Shown one piece after another: positions 1-10,371 of a stretch of DNA of 64,000 nt. The position numbers were made by a program, and so were the translations under genes. The DNA is taken from contig JPHH03000018.1 of assembly GCA_000750105.3 (NCBI GenBank), positions 1 to 64,000 of the forward strand, read 5' to 3'. Positions within the stretch are counted from its first letter, which is position 1, and each line of letters begins with the position of its first letter. The DNA comes from Tolypocladium sp. Sup5 PDA-1. Lineage: Eukaryota > Ascomycota > Sordariomycetes > Hypocreales > Ophiocordycipitaceae. The notes under the pieces were generated by a model. That model saw nothing but the letters and a program-made list of their open reading frames with translations. It searched no databases and was not told the DNA's origin.

Positions 1-1000
1 AAAGAGTATTATTAAAAGCTAGCGAGGTATCTATGCTATAGTAGGGAAATTAGGGGGGTCTATATACTAGGTATTGTTCCTGGATCACTTGGATCATCGA
101 CCGATCGTGGTGATCCAGCTCACCTGGATCACCCACCGATCCTAATAATCTAATATTGCTATACTACCATTAGCTCGTCGTTCCGACCATTATTCCATGC
201 AGCCCGCAGTAGCGTCTACACAGCCGGCCCATCCCGTGGCCCGTTAGCCTGGGTCGTAACACGGCCTTTCTTTCCCTTCACGAGACTAATTTTACTAGCC
301 AGTTCACCTTTAATATACTAGGACTATTAGCAATAAAACGTAATACCGTCGGGTCTAAGCAACTCACCGGAGCCATAGAGCGCGTAGCATCAAGAGGAAT
401 ATAGTCGTGGAATACACGTTCCCATACGTTACAGAATCGTCGCATCACACTTCGCACACGTCCAGTAGTTAGTCTCTTATTTTCTTTATCCAGCTTTCCG
501 ATCATAGCAAGGCCCAAAAACTCAGCGTACTACTTTAGTATCTAAATATTTTTCGGCGTTAAACCTAGAAACCTCCTTTCGAACCTAGAGCATATTAAGA
601 GTTAAAACTCGTTTATAGCGAACATAAAGCAAGAACTTACGCGTACCATAGAATAAGTTCTCTATTATACTATTTTTTACTTCTCGGTGCTAGGTTCCTT
701 CGAACTAGGTGCGGGTTAAGGTACGACGGATCCAAAGATAGACCATTCTATATAGCAAGTTCCACTAACTCGTTAGGGTTTCTAGTTAGCCGTGCTTCCT
801 TATTTCTCATCGTCAACTAGTATTCTATCTAATAGAGTCGGCGGAAAGTGACAATAAACACGTTTAGGAGCGTTAGGACGTTGTAAAGGTTGGCTTATAG
901 ACTAAGAGCTAGGTCGCAAAGAACAAAGGAAGTGAACGGCGAAGCAGGCGTCTTTATATAGATAAGAAGAGAGCAGTTAGCTCTTGAGTGCACTCCCAAA
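1..1000. other. TpA-rich, gene-free relic (RIP-like)
   Basis: This stretch is visibly richer in A/T and in CTA/TAG steps than the rest of the window, and every frame is broken by stops. The longest open stretch (278-517, minus) gives 79 residues with no recognisable motif. Such composition is what repeat-induced point mutation leaves in old transposon copies of filamentous ascomycetes. No terminal repeat or transposase motif could be read, so the original element is unknown. Confidence 0.5.
80..132. repeat. Short inverted/direct repeat CTGGATCAC
   Basis: CTGGATCAC occurs at 80-88 and 124-132, and its exact reverse complement GTGATCCAG lies at 110-118. A 9-bp-arm hairpin could form. It sits inside the TpA-rich relic and may be the remnant of an element end. 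Confidence 0.6.
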
Positions 1001-1682
1001 GTGACGGATCCGCTCTTCGACATCCAACCTCGATGGTCATTTTTGGCCGTCCATATGCTCAGTTCCATTTTTGCTTGGGCCGCTATTCACACTCCTCTTC
1101 GCTATAGGGCAAGACTAAGCAACCCGAGAGCTCCCAGAGCCATGGGTGAGCAGCCCCTGAGTAGAGCCTGAGCCGGCACCCACAAAAGCGGCGATGCGTC
1201 CAGGGAGCAAAAAATCGGGATTCGTGAGGTATAACAGGCAGGCAAGCAGGCAGCTGATAAAGCTTGTGGCAGGACTCGGATTCGTAATGTGATTCGCGGT
1301 GATAGGCACCGTGCAAGCGATCTTGCGCGATGGTCGTAATCAGTTATGATGAGCGCCTAAAGTGCTACTGGGCTCATAACTGTTAGACAATTGGCTCCAC
1401 AGGGATCGTTGGTAGCACCAGTCGATTGATGAGAATAATCTGAATAATAAGTCCTCCATCAGCCGGATGCACGGAATCTTGCAGTTCTTTAAATATAAAT
1501 GAAAGCTTTTGCCTGCTAGGCAGCGGCTGTGGTGCGGTAGGGCTGATTTACCACACTTTTCCATTCAAAAATAGCAAATAAACAGGAAACACACAAACAG
1601 TGCAAATGGTGGTAAGGACAGGACAGGCCGTCGTGAGGAAAAGCAAGATTCAACACAATTTGACTTCATCGTTCCCCTCGCC
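1001..1682. other. Intergenic, no gene seen
   Basis: Only short overlapping open frames without motifs are present. The stretch separates the TpA-rich relic from the 3' end of the Vps62-like gene and probably contains that gene's 3' UTR near 1600-1682. Confidence 0.4.
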
Positions 1683-2936
1683 CTACGTCACCACTTTAAC
1701 CCCTTTACCCAGCGTCTCCGAGAAGTTCTTTGGGAGGTCAGTGCCGCTGTAGTACTTGTCATCGGTAGCAGCCAGCTCGGTTTGGTTGAGGACATATCCG
1801 TCCTTGCGCTCGACTCTTAGCCAAATATGTTTGGTGAACAAGACAGTAGCGTGGTAGGGGGGGACCCTGATCGCTGACGTCTTCGTCCTCTCCGTGTACT
1901 CGGTAAATGACTGGGAGGAGCTCTGAGTGAACTGGTAGTTCAGGCTGACGTCAAAGCTCACAAGCCCAATGCCGCCACTTGCCGAGACGGAAACACCCGC
2001 GCTGTGTACAATTTCCTTGGTCTGCGTTTCAGAAAGGCCAAATCTGATCTGCTCTGTGTCGTTGTAATCCCCAGCGCTATTGTTGACCCAGACAGACTCC
2101 GTATACCAAGCAATGCGTCTGTTCATGTACCCAAAGGGCTTTGCTATGGTGCTGATGATTCGCTGGTCTGTAGCTTTGAAAAAGGCAGTCAGGGGCAGGG
2201 TAACACCGCACTGCTCTGTTTCAGAAAAGATCTCCCCCGTATAAGGGATGGTGCTGGGCGTGATAGTAGGTACTGGAGCCTCGAATCTTTTGTAGTCCCT
2301 GGGGAGCTTAAGGACAGGAACGTGGACGATCACATCAGGCTTCGTATGCCTATCGTGGGACCGAAAGGTTCCGGAGAAGATGGGGAGTTTCTCGGCACCA
2401 GAGATACCAGTGGGGTTTGGGAGAATGTCCCAGAGGGAACAATCCTTTGAAGCCCCTGATGCACCATCGTCCCATAGGGAGGGAGTTTCGAGCTTGGCCA
2501 ATGCAGCAAGATCCTCTCGTACGCACCAGATCGAGGGCTTTGGGTTTGGATTCCACCCCTTTCCACCAACGTCTCCCAACGCAACGTAACCGGAAGGGGC
2601 TGTAGGGCGCCAAAAGGAGCCGTCGTGCCTCCCGCCACTCTTCGCATCGTCCCAGACCTTGGTCCACGCCGTTGGGGCGGCAACAGCTGGACGACCACCC
2701 GTAGGTGGAACGCTTGGATTCACTCCAACCAAGAGTGCAGCTCGCTTGCCGTTGGCATTGTCAACGTAGTCCCCCGATATACCAATGCTTCCCAACGGAC
2801 GAAGGTCCCCCTGGGACTTGGGGTGCCAGATGTTGATATTTCTTCTCGCTCCGGACTTTGAATCGTCGTAGATCCAATCATACTCGGTGGTCAATGTGAC
2901 CCTGAGCTCGCCATAGTCGACATACTGGTTCGGCAT
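1683..2936 (-). CDS. Vps62-like protein with possible aerolysin-type C-terminal half
   Basis: An intronless frame of 417 residues from the ATG at 2936; the frame opens three codons earlier but without an ATG. The N-terminal half carries three copies of a W-x-D-D-x-x-S-G...W block (about residues 21-37, 95-109 and 155-169), each followed by a P/G turn such as GYVALGDVG. This layout fits the Vps62 (Pfam Vps62/DUF946) family. The C-terminal half (about 200-417) contains alternating Ser/Thr-rich strands (about 300-375), then VPPYHATVLF and a basic strand, resembling the strand-rich region of aerolysin/ETX-MTX2 pore-forming folds. There is no signal peptide or membrane helix. The role is unknown: Vps62 was named from a yeast vacuolar sorting screen, and related proteins also occur in insect-associated microbes. 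The family call is fairly secure; a pore-forming role is inference. Confidence 0.75.
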   Translation of the reverse strand: MPNQYVDYGELRVTLTTEYDWIYDDSKSGARRNINIWHPKSQGDLRPLGSIGISGDYVDNANGKRAALLVGVNPSVPPTGGRPAVAAPTAWTKVWDDAKSGGRHDGSFWRPTAPSGYVALGDVGGKGWNPNPKPSIWCVREDLAALAKLETPSLWDDGASGASKDCSLWDILPNPTGISGAEKLPIFSGTFRSHDRHTKPDVIVHVPVLKLPRDYKRFEAPVPTITPSTIPYTGEIFSETEQCGVTLPLTAFFKATDQRIISTIAKPFGYMNRRIAWYTESVWVNNSAGDYNDTEQIRFGLSETQTKEIVHSAGVSVSASGGIGLVSFDVSLNYQFTQSSSQSFTEYTERTKTSAIRVPPYHATVLFTKHIWLRVERKDGYVLNQTELAATDDKYYSGTDLPKNFSETLGKGVKVVT

Positions 2937-3090
2937 CCTGACCACAGTATGATGGTGGTGATTGAGGGGGGAGGTTGTTATGAGGTAACAGAGATTGTCG
3001 GCGTCTTTTTTTGTGTGTATGATTCTTGGTTTATGGACTTGATGAAGGCTGAGAATCTCCAGCTCAGTCCATATGTGTGACTCCCAGGAA

Positions 3091-3098
3091 TTTATATA
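3091..3098 (-). promoter_or_regulatory. TATA-like box for the Vps62-like gene
   Basis: The minus strand reads TATATAAA about 155 bp upstream of the ATG at 2936, within normal range for a fungal core promoter with a short leader. Confidence 0.45.
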
Positions 3099-4159
3099 TC
3101 TAAATGGCTGTGTCTACAGAGTTTCCCCCCCCTCTCTTCTCCCCGCCCCCCTATGCCAGTGAGGCGAGTTCGACTTCCAATAAGAGAGCCTTGCATAGTA
3201 GTCTCATATGATCTCAGCCAGCTACGCTCATTTGTCCATTGCAGGAAAGCTGCAGATGAACCCCAATGGAACGTCGTAGTACTTTCTCAGACAGTGCATG
3301 TCCTGCTCAGGATGTCCAGTTCATTTTAGAACTCCGGCCACGGGACAGAGATTTGGGCAGAATTTGGATTTGAGTATAGTCTCGATATGGCCAGTTGATA
3401 TGAACTGTTTCGTCAATGAATATATGTGAGTTCTGGCCCTTGTTCTGGATGCATGATCACAGTCGCACAGGAGTCTCAAATTGTGAATCTGGACTACGTA
3501 ACTGTTTTCCACCGGATTGACCAGCTCAACTACTTCGCCCGCCGCAGTGACCGGCTTCATGCGAGACGGTTGAATGACGCAGCCACGTCTGTATGGCGAA
3601 GATGAGACGGTCGCTGCATCAAAGTTACACGACACCCGGGTCGCCGCTTGAGACATTGTGTAATAGAGACAAAGACGGCATATCACAGAAGTCGGGCACG
3701 GGGAAATTAAGTTCCTATCGCACGTATAGAACGTAGTTCCCACACCTGATGTTGTCCTCAAGGACTTGGGGAGGAAGTCAGCGATGGATACTCTCTACTA
3801 CTGTTCTCTTGGAAGCCCGCCGCGAGAGTGTCTCTAGACTGCTTCACTTTCTACGTTTCCGTCAACCCCTCTCCTATGCATAGCTGAGCGGGGTTTGTTG
3901 CAACATGTGAGACATACTGGTGTGATGAGGTGTCGAACGGGGTGCAGGAATGAACCCCCGATAGGTCACTTTTGTCTGAACTATTTGCTATTCGCTAGCT
4001 AGAGATATGCATTGCCGGTCATGGCTTTTTACAAGGACGAATGAATACAAGTATTACGCGACATGAAATAATTGACTCATAACCCCCCTCCTTGGCTTTT
4101 TTCTCTTCTCTCCGACTGTAGCTAACTACCTGATACTCAATGAGTCAATATTGGACATC

Positions 4160-4223
4160 GTCGCGTTTGCCCCTCATACCTCAATCCGTCGCGTTTGCCC
4201 CTCATACCTCAATCCGTCGCGTT
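4160..4223. repeat. 28-bp tandem repeat, 2.3 copies
   Basis: Two identical 28-bp units (4160-4187 and 4188-4215), each starting GTCGCGTTTGCCCCTC, are followed by the first eight bases of a third. No mismatch is seen between the copies, which suggests recent duplication. Confidence 0.9.
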
Positions 4224-4373
4224 ATGCGATTCCAATTGCTTATTGATCACTTTTCAGGGGGAAATACAGCATCAGTGTCCCAATTCTTGATCAATTGAAG
4301 CATGCCCTTCCTCGCTATGCGGGAAATCTTCCCCTACTTACCTTACTTCTGGCCTTCTGTGCCGAGATGGAGA

Positions 4374-4453
4374 TTTCCTTGCTTTTTCTCAGCCCCAGGA
4401 GTCGGCAGGTTAACTAACCGTTCCTAACCGGCTGTTTCCTTGCTTTTTCTCAG
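4374..4453. repeat. Duplicated 19-bp CT-rich block
   Basis: The same 19 bases (beginning TTTCCTTGCTTTT) occur at 4374-4392 and 4435-4453, 61 bp apart. A third, looser pair built on CTTGAGGAACGAA follows near 4651 and 4693. The area looks shaped by repeated short duplications. Confidence 0.7.
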
Positions 4454-5840
4454 ACCTAGGTCAATTGCTCGATCCGACACAATCCCCTCTAGTCGTAAAT
4501 GTTGCAATGGTGAACGTCTTTGTACCAAGGGAAATGTCCATAAATCGAAGCAAGTGTTGTAAGTGAGATGTATGTAGCATTGAAGGCCCAGCGGGGGCTG
4601 CGATGCTTTTAGTTTCTGAGAATAGATGAATAGATATATACATATGGGAATGCTTGAGGAACGAAAGGCCTTCTGGACGCCCCGCCCCTTGCCTTGAGGA
4701 ACGAAGGACTATGCCCCGCCCACGGCTCAGGTCTAGGGGACTCGGATAGATGAATGGGAAGCAAGAGTTTCTGGAGGTCTCGCCCACGGGGCAGCATCCT
4801 GCTTTGGAACATCCTCCGTGATCGGCGGTCGCCCTTCCCCCGCGCCCGCCACTGTAAGCCATTGTCTTGGGCTAGCCGTCCCTGCTCCGTATGAATTCCC
4901 GTCTACATGATGCCCACAAAACGCTCCCTTTCTCCAGCACAGTGGTGCCAAGCCTTCTTCGTACTCGCCGTTGGCTTCATCCTCCTCCTGCGAGCCCTAC
5001 CAGGCGACTTGCGTAGCGATGGACTACGGCGCCAGGAGACTCAAGGATGGCAGCGGCAAAGAGAAACAGGGGGAATAGGCCGGTGGATCGAAAGGCCTGT
5101 TGGCTAACTTGACAACCTACGGCAGGTGCCTCACGGGTGGTTCTTGCACTTTTACATGGCGTCGGTTTTGCGGTTAGCCTTCTGGCCGTGGTAGTATCTG
5201 CAGAAAGGTTCCGTCATGCGGACCATGGCTAAGATGCAGAATCGCTTGGGGGATGATGGCCCCTCTATGGAGTTAGGAAAGGTATATATCACGTGGTCAT
5301 TGATGGCACTCCAGGCTGGAGGAGGTTGTACGAGAGCTCCTCCGTCACTAAGCCTGGTTCGTCCCACATGTTGTTCGGCTATGGGCCCTGGCTCTGGTCT
5401 ATTACATAGTCATAGACTCATGGGCATCGCCGTTTGGATAGAAGGGTAGAGTAAGCCTTGATGGCCGCCATCGTTTTGGTCCAGGAGGCTAACGGCTTTC
5501 GTCAGGTGCAATCCCCCGGTCTTGGAAATCGCCCCAGCATGCTCCGTACTACTCTACCATCTCCTGTGGTGTGCGAAGCCGTATACTTGACGAGGTCCGG
5601 GGCGGATGGGGCGCTGGGTGACGCCAGGTACGCCGTCTGACCAGGGCGTGCTATGCATCTCGATGCCTTTCGCTTTTAGCTCTTCTCTGCTCGGCAAGGA
5701 GGTTTTCAAGTCCAGGGTGACCTACCGTGGAAGTGTACAGATGTGTTGAACGGCGACTCGTGGTGTACGTCGACAACGACTCAGCTAGAGGAACACAAAG
5801 CAGTCCCAGCGTGTCATTCATTGCAGTTCAAGTAGTACCT

Positions 5841-6821
5841 TCAAAACGAAAACTCCCTCACTTGCTGCTGCTCGTAGTTTGTAGGCGCACCAGGCCTCAG
5901 CAGCCACCACCCCAGCACCCGAGGCACATCCCTCTCCCGTCCCCCTATTACATGCCCCCATTCATCCTCCTTCAACGCCTCCCCATCTCCCTCTCCCGCC
6001 TCCAGAGACCGCTCCATCTCCCACCGAATCGCCTTCCACGTCGTCAAGTAGCTCCTGCTGCCCATCAACGACGCCGTGCTCACGCCAACGGCCCCCGGCG
6101 TCCCCGGGTGCGGCATCTTGTCCCACGGCAGCTTCGTCGTCTCTGGCAGCGGCACCAGCTCGCAGGGATAGTTGGCCGCGCCGTACGCCTCGCGCCCAAA
6201 CGTCACGCCGCCGACGTGCCGCACCTTGGGGAGGACGAAGTTGATGGTCTGCAGGCGCGGCGCGTACAGGAACAGGGGTTCGATGGCCGCTCGCCAGTGG
6301 TGCCGCATGTCTTCGCCGGGCATCAGACGGGGGATATCGCGGAACCACGCTCGCCATCCCATTCCTATATTCAGCACGCGGTTGAGCCCTTTGATGCGGA
6401 CGAGTGGCTTGCCCTCGCGCGTCTTGAACAGGTAGCGCATGTTGCGGTCAAAGTACAGGATGTCACGCTCCGGGTTGAACCACACGCCGGGGAAGTCCTT
6501 GCCCGACGACAGGAAGAAGCCTCGCCGAAGAGCGACGGCGCGAGATTCTCTGCAAATAGACGTGGTAACTGGCGGAGGGTGTTGGACGTAGAACTTGAAG
6601 CTCTGCGTTGGGGGACCGGAGGGTGGATGATACCGCGTTTCTGGGGTGTCGTGGGATCCGCTGACGTGGAAGACGCGGCTGGGCGGGAGACTGGCTTCCC
6701 ATATGAGGTCTCGGACTTCGGCAGGCAGGTCATTGAATCTGAACATGACGCTGTTTGGAGATGCTTCTGCAGTTCGTTGTGTCACGGTCTCGGCATCCTG
6801 CGTTGTCGTACGTGTGGCCAT
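5841..6821 (-). CDS. 2EXR-domain protein
   Basis: A single-exon protein of 326 residues starting at the ATG at 6821. Residues about 27-45 read FRFNDLPAEVRDLIWEASL, the start of the fungal 2EXR domain (F-x-x-LP-x-E-[VI]-R-x-x-I-W). The rest follows the family pattern: the ICRESRAVALR block, then VWFNPERDILYFDRN. The family is fungus-specific and strongly expanded in ascomycetes; its biochemical role is not established. No signal peptide or membrane segment is visible. The C-terminal third (AGEGDGEALKEDEW) is acidic and probably flexible. The family call is secure; function is unknown. Confidence 0.85.
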   Translation of the reverse strand: MATRTTTQDAETVTQRTAEASPNSVMFRFNDLPAEVRDLIWEASLPPSRVFHVSGSHDTPETRYHPPSGPPTQSFKFYVQHPPPVTTSICRESRAVALRRGFFLSSGKDFPGVWFNPERDILYFDRNMRYLFKTREGKPLVRIKGLNRVLNIGMGWRAWFRDIPRLMPGEDMRHHWRAAIEPLFLYAPRLQTINFVLPKVRHVGGVTFGREAYGAANYPCELVPLPETTKLPWDKMPHPGTPGAVGVSTASLMGSRSYLTTWKAIRWEMERSLEAGEGDGEALKEDEWGHVIGGRERDVPRVLGWWLLRPGAPTNYEQQQVREFSF

Positions 6822-7333
6822 GTCGACCCTGGCAGTACATCTGTAGAAGCAAGGAACCTTGTAGTTTGAGAGCTGCTCCTCGAGAATATTAGACCCCAGG
6901 TAATGAAAAAAGCGGGAAAGTTCTAGTTAAAGCTGATGTTTCATGGCCAAATTGCAAGGCATCTGAATGCGTCGTGGCTGGGCCCAGCTCCAGGCTGCGA
7001 TCTTCGGTGGCTGTCAGCAATCGCATAGCAACCAGGCACCGACAAAACGGCCATTGCAGAGCAGGGGTCTTGCTTCGGAGATGGAAGCCTCGCCAGCAAA
7101 TCTGCACGGCAACTCTCAATTGAAGCCTGATTGGATCATGGTCTCGGCTTTGGGGAGGTCAGGTCCACGTAATTGACGGGAGCCCGCAACGCGGCTCATT
7201 GCCATGGGAAACGAATGCCATGCGCGACAGCCAGCCCACTTGATGTTGTTTTCCCACATTTCCTCTGGTTTTTTCTATGCTTGATCCGCGAGAAGAAGCG
7301 TGTGTTGTCGATCCGATATATAGAGCAGAGTCC
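6822..7333. other. Intergenic
   Basis: Spacer between the 5' end of the 2EXR gene and the 3' end of the DUF6454-like relic, both on the minus strand. It should contain the 2EXR promoter. No clear TATA box or other structure was found. Confidence 0.35.
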
Positions 7334-7936
7334 TCAGATCGGCCCGCCCCCGTATTGAAACGGGCTCGCCGGCTGCGCTTCATACACATACAACGTGCTA
7401 CTCCGCTGGTCGCGCATCCAGTAGAACCGCAGCCTCCCATCCTCGACGCTCACATCCGCCGGGTTCTGCGTCAGCCGCACCCCCAGCGCGCTCTCCAGCG
7501 CAATCGGGACCTCGGCCAGCGGCGCCATGCTCGCGACGTCGACGAGCGCCGCGCCGCCGAGGTTGTAGCCGCCCACGGCCGCGACGCCCGAGCACAGCAT
7601 CACGCTCCCCCCGCCGTAGAAGCTGCTGTGCCCGAGCCACTTGCAGTCCCGGTAGTCGACAAAGTAGCTCGGGCTGCGGACGACACGCTTGGGCTTCGAG
7701 GCGCCGCACCATGGCTGGATGTCCTTGAGGCTCCAGGTCGAGGCGTTGCGGGATGCCCAGTTGAAGCAGGTGATGGTGTCGTCGCGCGTGTCGTGGACGA
7801 TGCCGCCGAGGTGGTCGGCGTAGTGGAGTGCCTTCTGGGGCTGCATCGTCGAAGGGCTCGCCTTGTAGGCGTAGGCGCAGCAGTTGGGACGGTACTGCCC
7901 GATGGTGCCCCAGTTGAACTCGCCGTCATAGGCGAT
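7334..7936 (-). pseudogene. 5'-truncated DUF6454-like gene
   Basis: An open stretch of 200 codons ends normally at 7334 but is closed upstream by TAA at 7937-7939 with no start codon. The first internal ATG (7846) lies after clearly conserved sequence. Readable blocks are AYDGEFNWGTIGQYRPN, HLGGIVHDT, FVDYRDCKWLG, MLCSGV and LRFYWMRDQRSSTLYVYEA, which I match to DUF6454, a family of secreted fungal and bacterial proteins normally about 300 or more residues long. The missing N-terminal part, including any signal peptide, cannot fit in the 98 bp before the SDR stop codon. No splice acceptor is seen at the break. It is most likely a relic truncated by rearrangement. The family name is from memory; the truncation is direct. 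Confidence 0.65.
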
Positions 7937-8034
7937 TTATCCGCACGCCGACTTTACAAATATAGAAACACCACGATTAGCAACTTTGACAGTTACCACT
8001 GGGCATCGCTTGTTGTCACTACCCCTCGCGACAG

Positions 8035-9093
8035 TTACAGCCTGTGCATCCACCGAGGAATAGCGACCAACGGCTCCATCTCCTGAATCGTCTCATTCCA
8101 CAGCATCTTCCCAATCCTCTGCCCTTCGTCTGAGCTGACGAATGCAGATGGCCTTGATGCGAATAACCATTAGCACGCGAACTGCTGAGCAACGGCTCTG
8201 TAGAACAGAACTCACTCCTCGATCGCCATATCGCCAAGCAACTTCCCGTTCGTCTCGGCCCCGGCTACGACCGCCGCGTTCAGCGCGATCCAGCCCGCCT
8301 TGTCCACGGTGCGCGCCCGGATGGCCTTTACCAGCACGACCGGTACGCGAAAGTATATCGGCATCGCGTCTGTCATCCCCGTGTCGACCATGCCCGGACA
8401 GAAGCTGTTGACGACGACCCTGTCGCTGCTGCAGTGCCGCGCCATCTCCATCTGGAACAGCATCCACAGGAACTTGCTGTCCATGTAGCCGGTCAGATTG
8501 AGCGCCTTGCCCGGGCTGTCAAAGTGCCCCAGCACCGTCTCGCCCGGCTGCAGCGGCGCCCACTTGTCCAGGCTCGTCTGGGCGTACAGCCTGCTGCCCG
8601 TCAGGGTTACGCGCGCCGGCGCTCCAGACTTCGTCGCCGTCGCCTCGAGGACGGGAGCCAGCCCCAGCGTCAGGAGGACGTTGGACAGGTAGTTGATCTG
8701 CACGTTCCGCTCGTGCCCTGTTTTGGCGAACTCTCGCCAAGGAGACCCGATGCCCGCGTTGAGCATGAGGATGTGCAGCTGTGTGAAGGCCTTCTTGAAC
8801 GCGGCCACGAAGGCTTTGACGCTGGTGTAGTCTTCAGTGTCGAGCTGCATGACTTTGATCGATGCATCGGGATTGCTCGATGCGATTGCCGGCTCCTTGA
8901 TGAGCGAGGCCTTGACGGCTTCCCCCTTTGAGACATTGCGGACAGCCAGCACCAGAGTCAAGATTTTGCGCTCCAGAAGCTGCCGAGAGATCTCCAGGCC
9001 GATTCCTGCCGTTGCACCGGTTACAACAGCGACCTGTCCGGTGAGGTCTATTCCCTCCCGCAGAGGCGGGACGGCTGGTTGGAAGAGGCCCAT
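8035..9093 (-). CDS. Short-chain dehydrogenase/reductase, two exons
   Basis: Exon 1 is 9093-8216 and exon 2 is 8134-8035, separated by an 81-nt intron with GTGAGT donor, GCTAATG branch site and CAG acceptor. The joined protein is 325 residues. The NAD(P)-binding TGATAGIG lies near residue 25, NAGIG near 115, the catalytic Ser in TLTGSRLY and the Tyr/Lys pair in YMDSK. Without the intron the frame stops at TGA (8212) just after GDMAIEE; splicing restores a tail containing IGKMLWNETIQEMEP, as seen in this fungal SDR group. These enzymes reduce or oxidise small carbonyl/alcohol substrates; the substrate here is unknown. There is no secretion signal. It lies immediately upstream of the truncated DUF6454-like relic. 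Confidence 0.85.
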
Positions 9094-10371
9094 TGTCCAA
9101 CGTAGTAAACTAGTCCTTTATGCAATGTGTGGCAACGAGGTTTTCTTGCGTCGGGTCACTTCGGAAATTAAATACGCGGGTTTTCGGCCACAAGATGCTC
9201 GGTTGCCATGCGATGATGTCGCCATCTCGTCATGATCCTGAATCCTCACTCATAACAGCAACCCGTCCGCGCATCTTCCCTCCGTGGTTACAAACATGGC
9301 GTCTGCAGGTTCCTGTGTAATTCCCTCATAAACAACTAGTTTTACAAGGCGCCTCAGCCTCGAAAGTCCGCATAGAGCCCGTATTATTGATCGCGACCAG
9401 CAAAGTCCGCAGCACGGAGCAAGAAATCCCCACCTCGGCCGCCGTGCCGTGCCGCGCGGTGCGGAATTGTGGGGCTCCACTAATCGGGGCCCGAATCCCG
9501 GCGTCCAATTCCGGGGCCGAATGAGTGTATACTAGACACGTTTCCAATGAAAGAAACTCGTGAGACTGGAAGTTATATTGAAGCCAAATGAAAAGCGGCC
9601 TTTTATGCACAGGACCGTGCATGTGCCAGTGCGCAGTACACATGCAGTTAGCACTGGCGCGATGGTGACGATGGCACCTTGGCGCATACAGTTGAGCACC
9701 GTTGAACAGCACTACATGCTTGCAAATTCCGTCCGAGGTTCTGAGAAGCTCTCACAATCTATACCGGAGCCATAAGTGTCATCCAGGTGCCGGTTGATGC
9801 TGCACTCGCTCATGTTGGGACGAAACGACGAGGCATGTGTCACTCAGACACAGCACGGCTCACGCCATCGATAGATGTCAAGGACAAATAACTTCTATAC
9901 CCACCGAAGCAAAGGCCAACTATTGTTCACTCTACCAGGGCTGCGAGCAAGTGAGCATCGATACGCCTTTCACTGCGACAAGGCCCAGTTCTTACCGACT
10001 ACAGAGGCAGCGACATGCAAAGCCGACGCGAATAGGAAACAGTGCTGTGACAACGAGAATCGTATCCTCTTCGATGTGAGTGGTTCTTGACTGCAAGGTG
10101 GAGTTTCATTCGTCATAGTACTAATGCAAACGAGTAGACCGAGTCAATTGTGCATGCTTCCCTGTGCCCAGACCTGCTGGCGGAAGCGGCCTGCTTTTTT
10201 TCTAATTTAGCTTCTCTCGCATTCCCTTCCCTGCACCCAGTTCACTATGGCATGAAGAGGCCAAAGCGGGATGCTGATTTATCTGGGTCTCGGGCGCCTT
10301 TCAGCGTGTCAAGGAGGGTCTGAATAACCCCAAGGCTGGCCCCGAGACTGATCCCGCCCCTTGTGAGGCCC
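9094..10371. other. Intergenic, no gene seen
   Basis: 1.3 kb between the SDR 5' end and the 3' end of the secreted phosphatase-like gene. Only overlapping short frames without motifs are present. It must contain the SDR promoter on its left side. Confidence 0.35.

Larger units (their letters stand above)
2937..5840. other. 2.9 kb intergenic stretch with small tandem duplications
   Basis: It holds the promoter of the Vps62-like gene and, at 4100-4760, several short duplications that are listed separately. Short frames at 3321-3761 (minus), 4461-4862 (minus) and 4907-5640 (plus) show no motif and no coding character. No gene is called. Confidence 0.4.

Noticed and set aside
7937..8034. Upstream exon for the DUF6454-like frame
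   Set aside because: Only 98 bp remain before the SDR stop, with no acceptor at the break and no family-like sequence.
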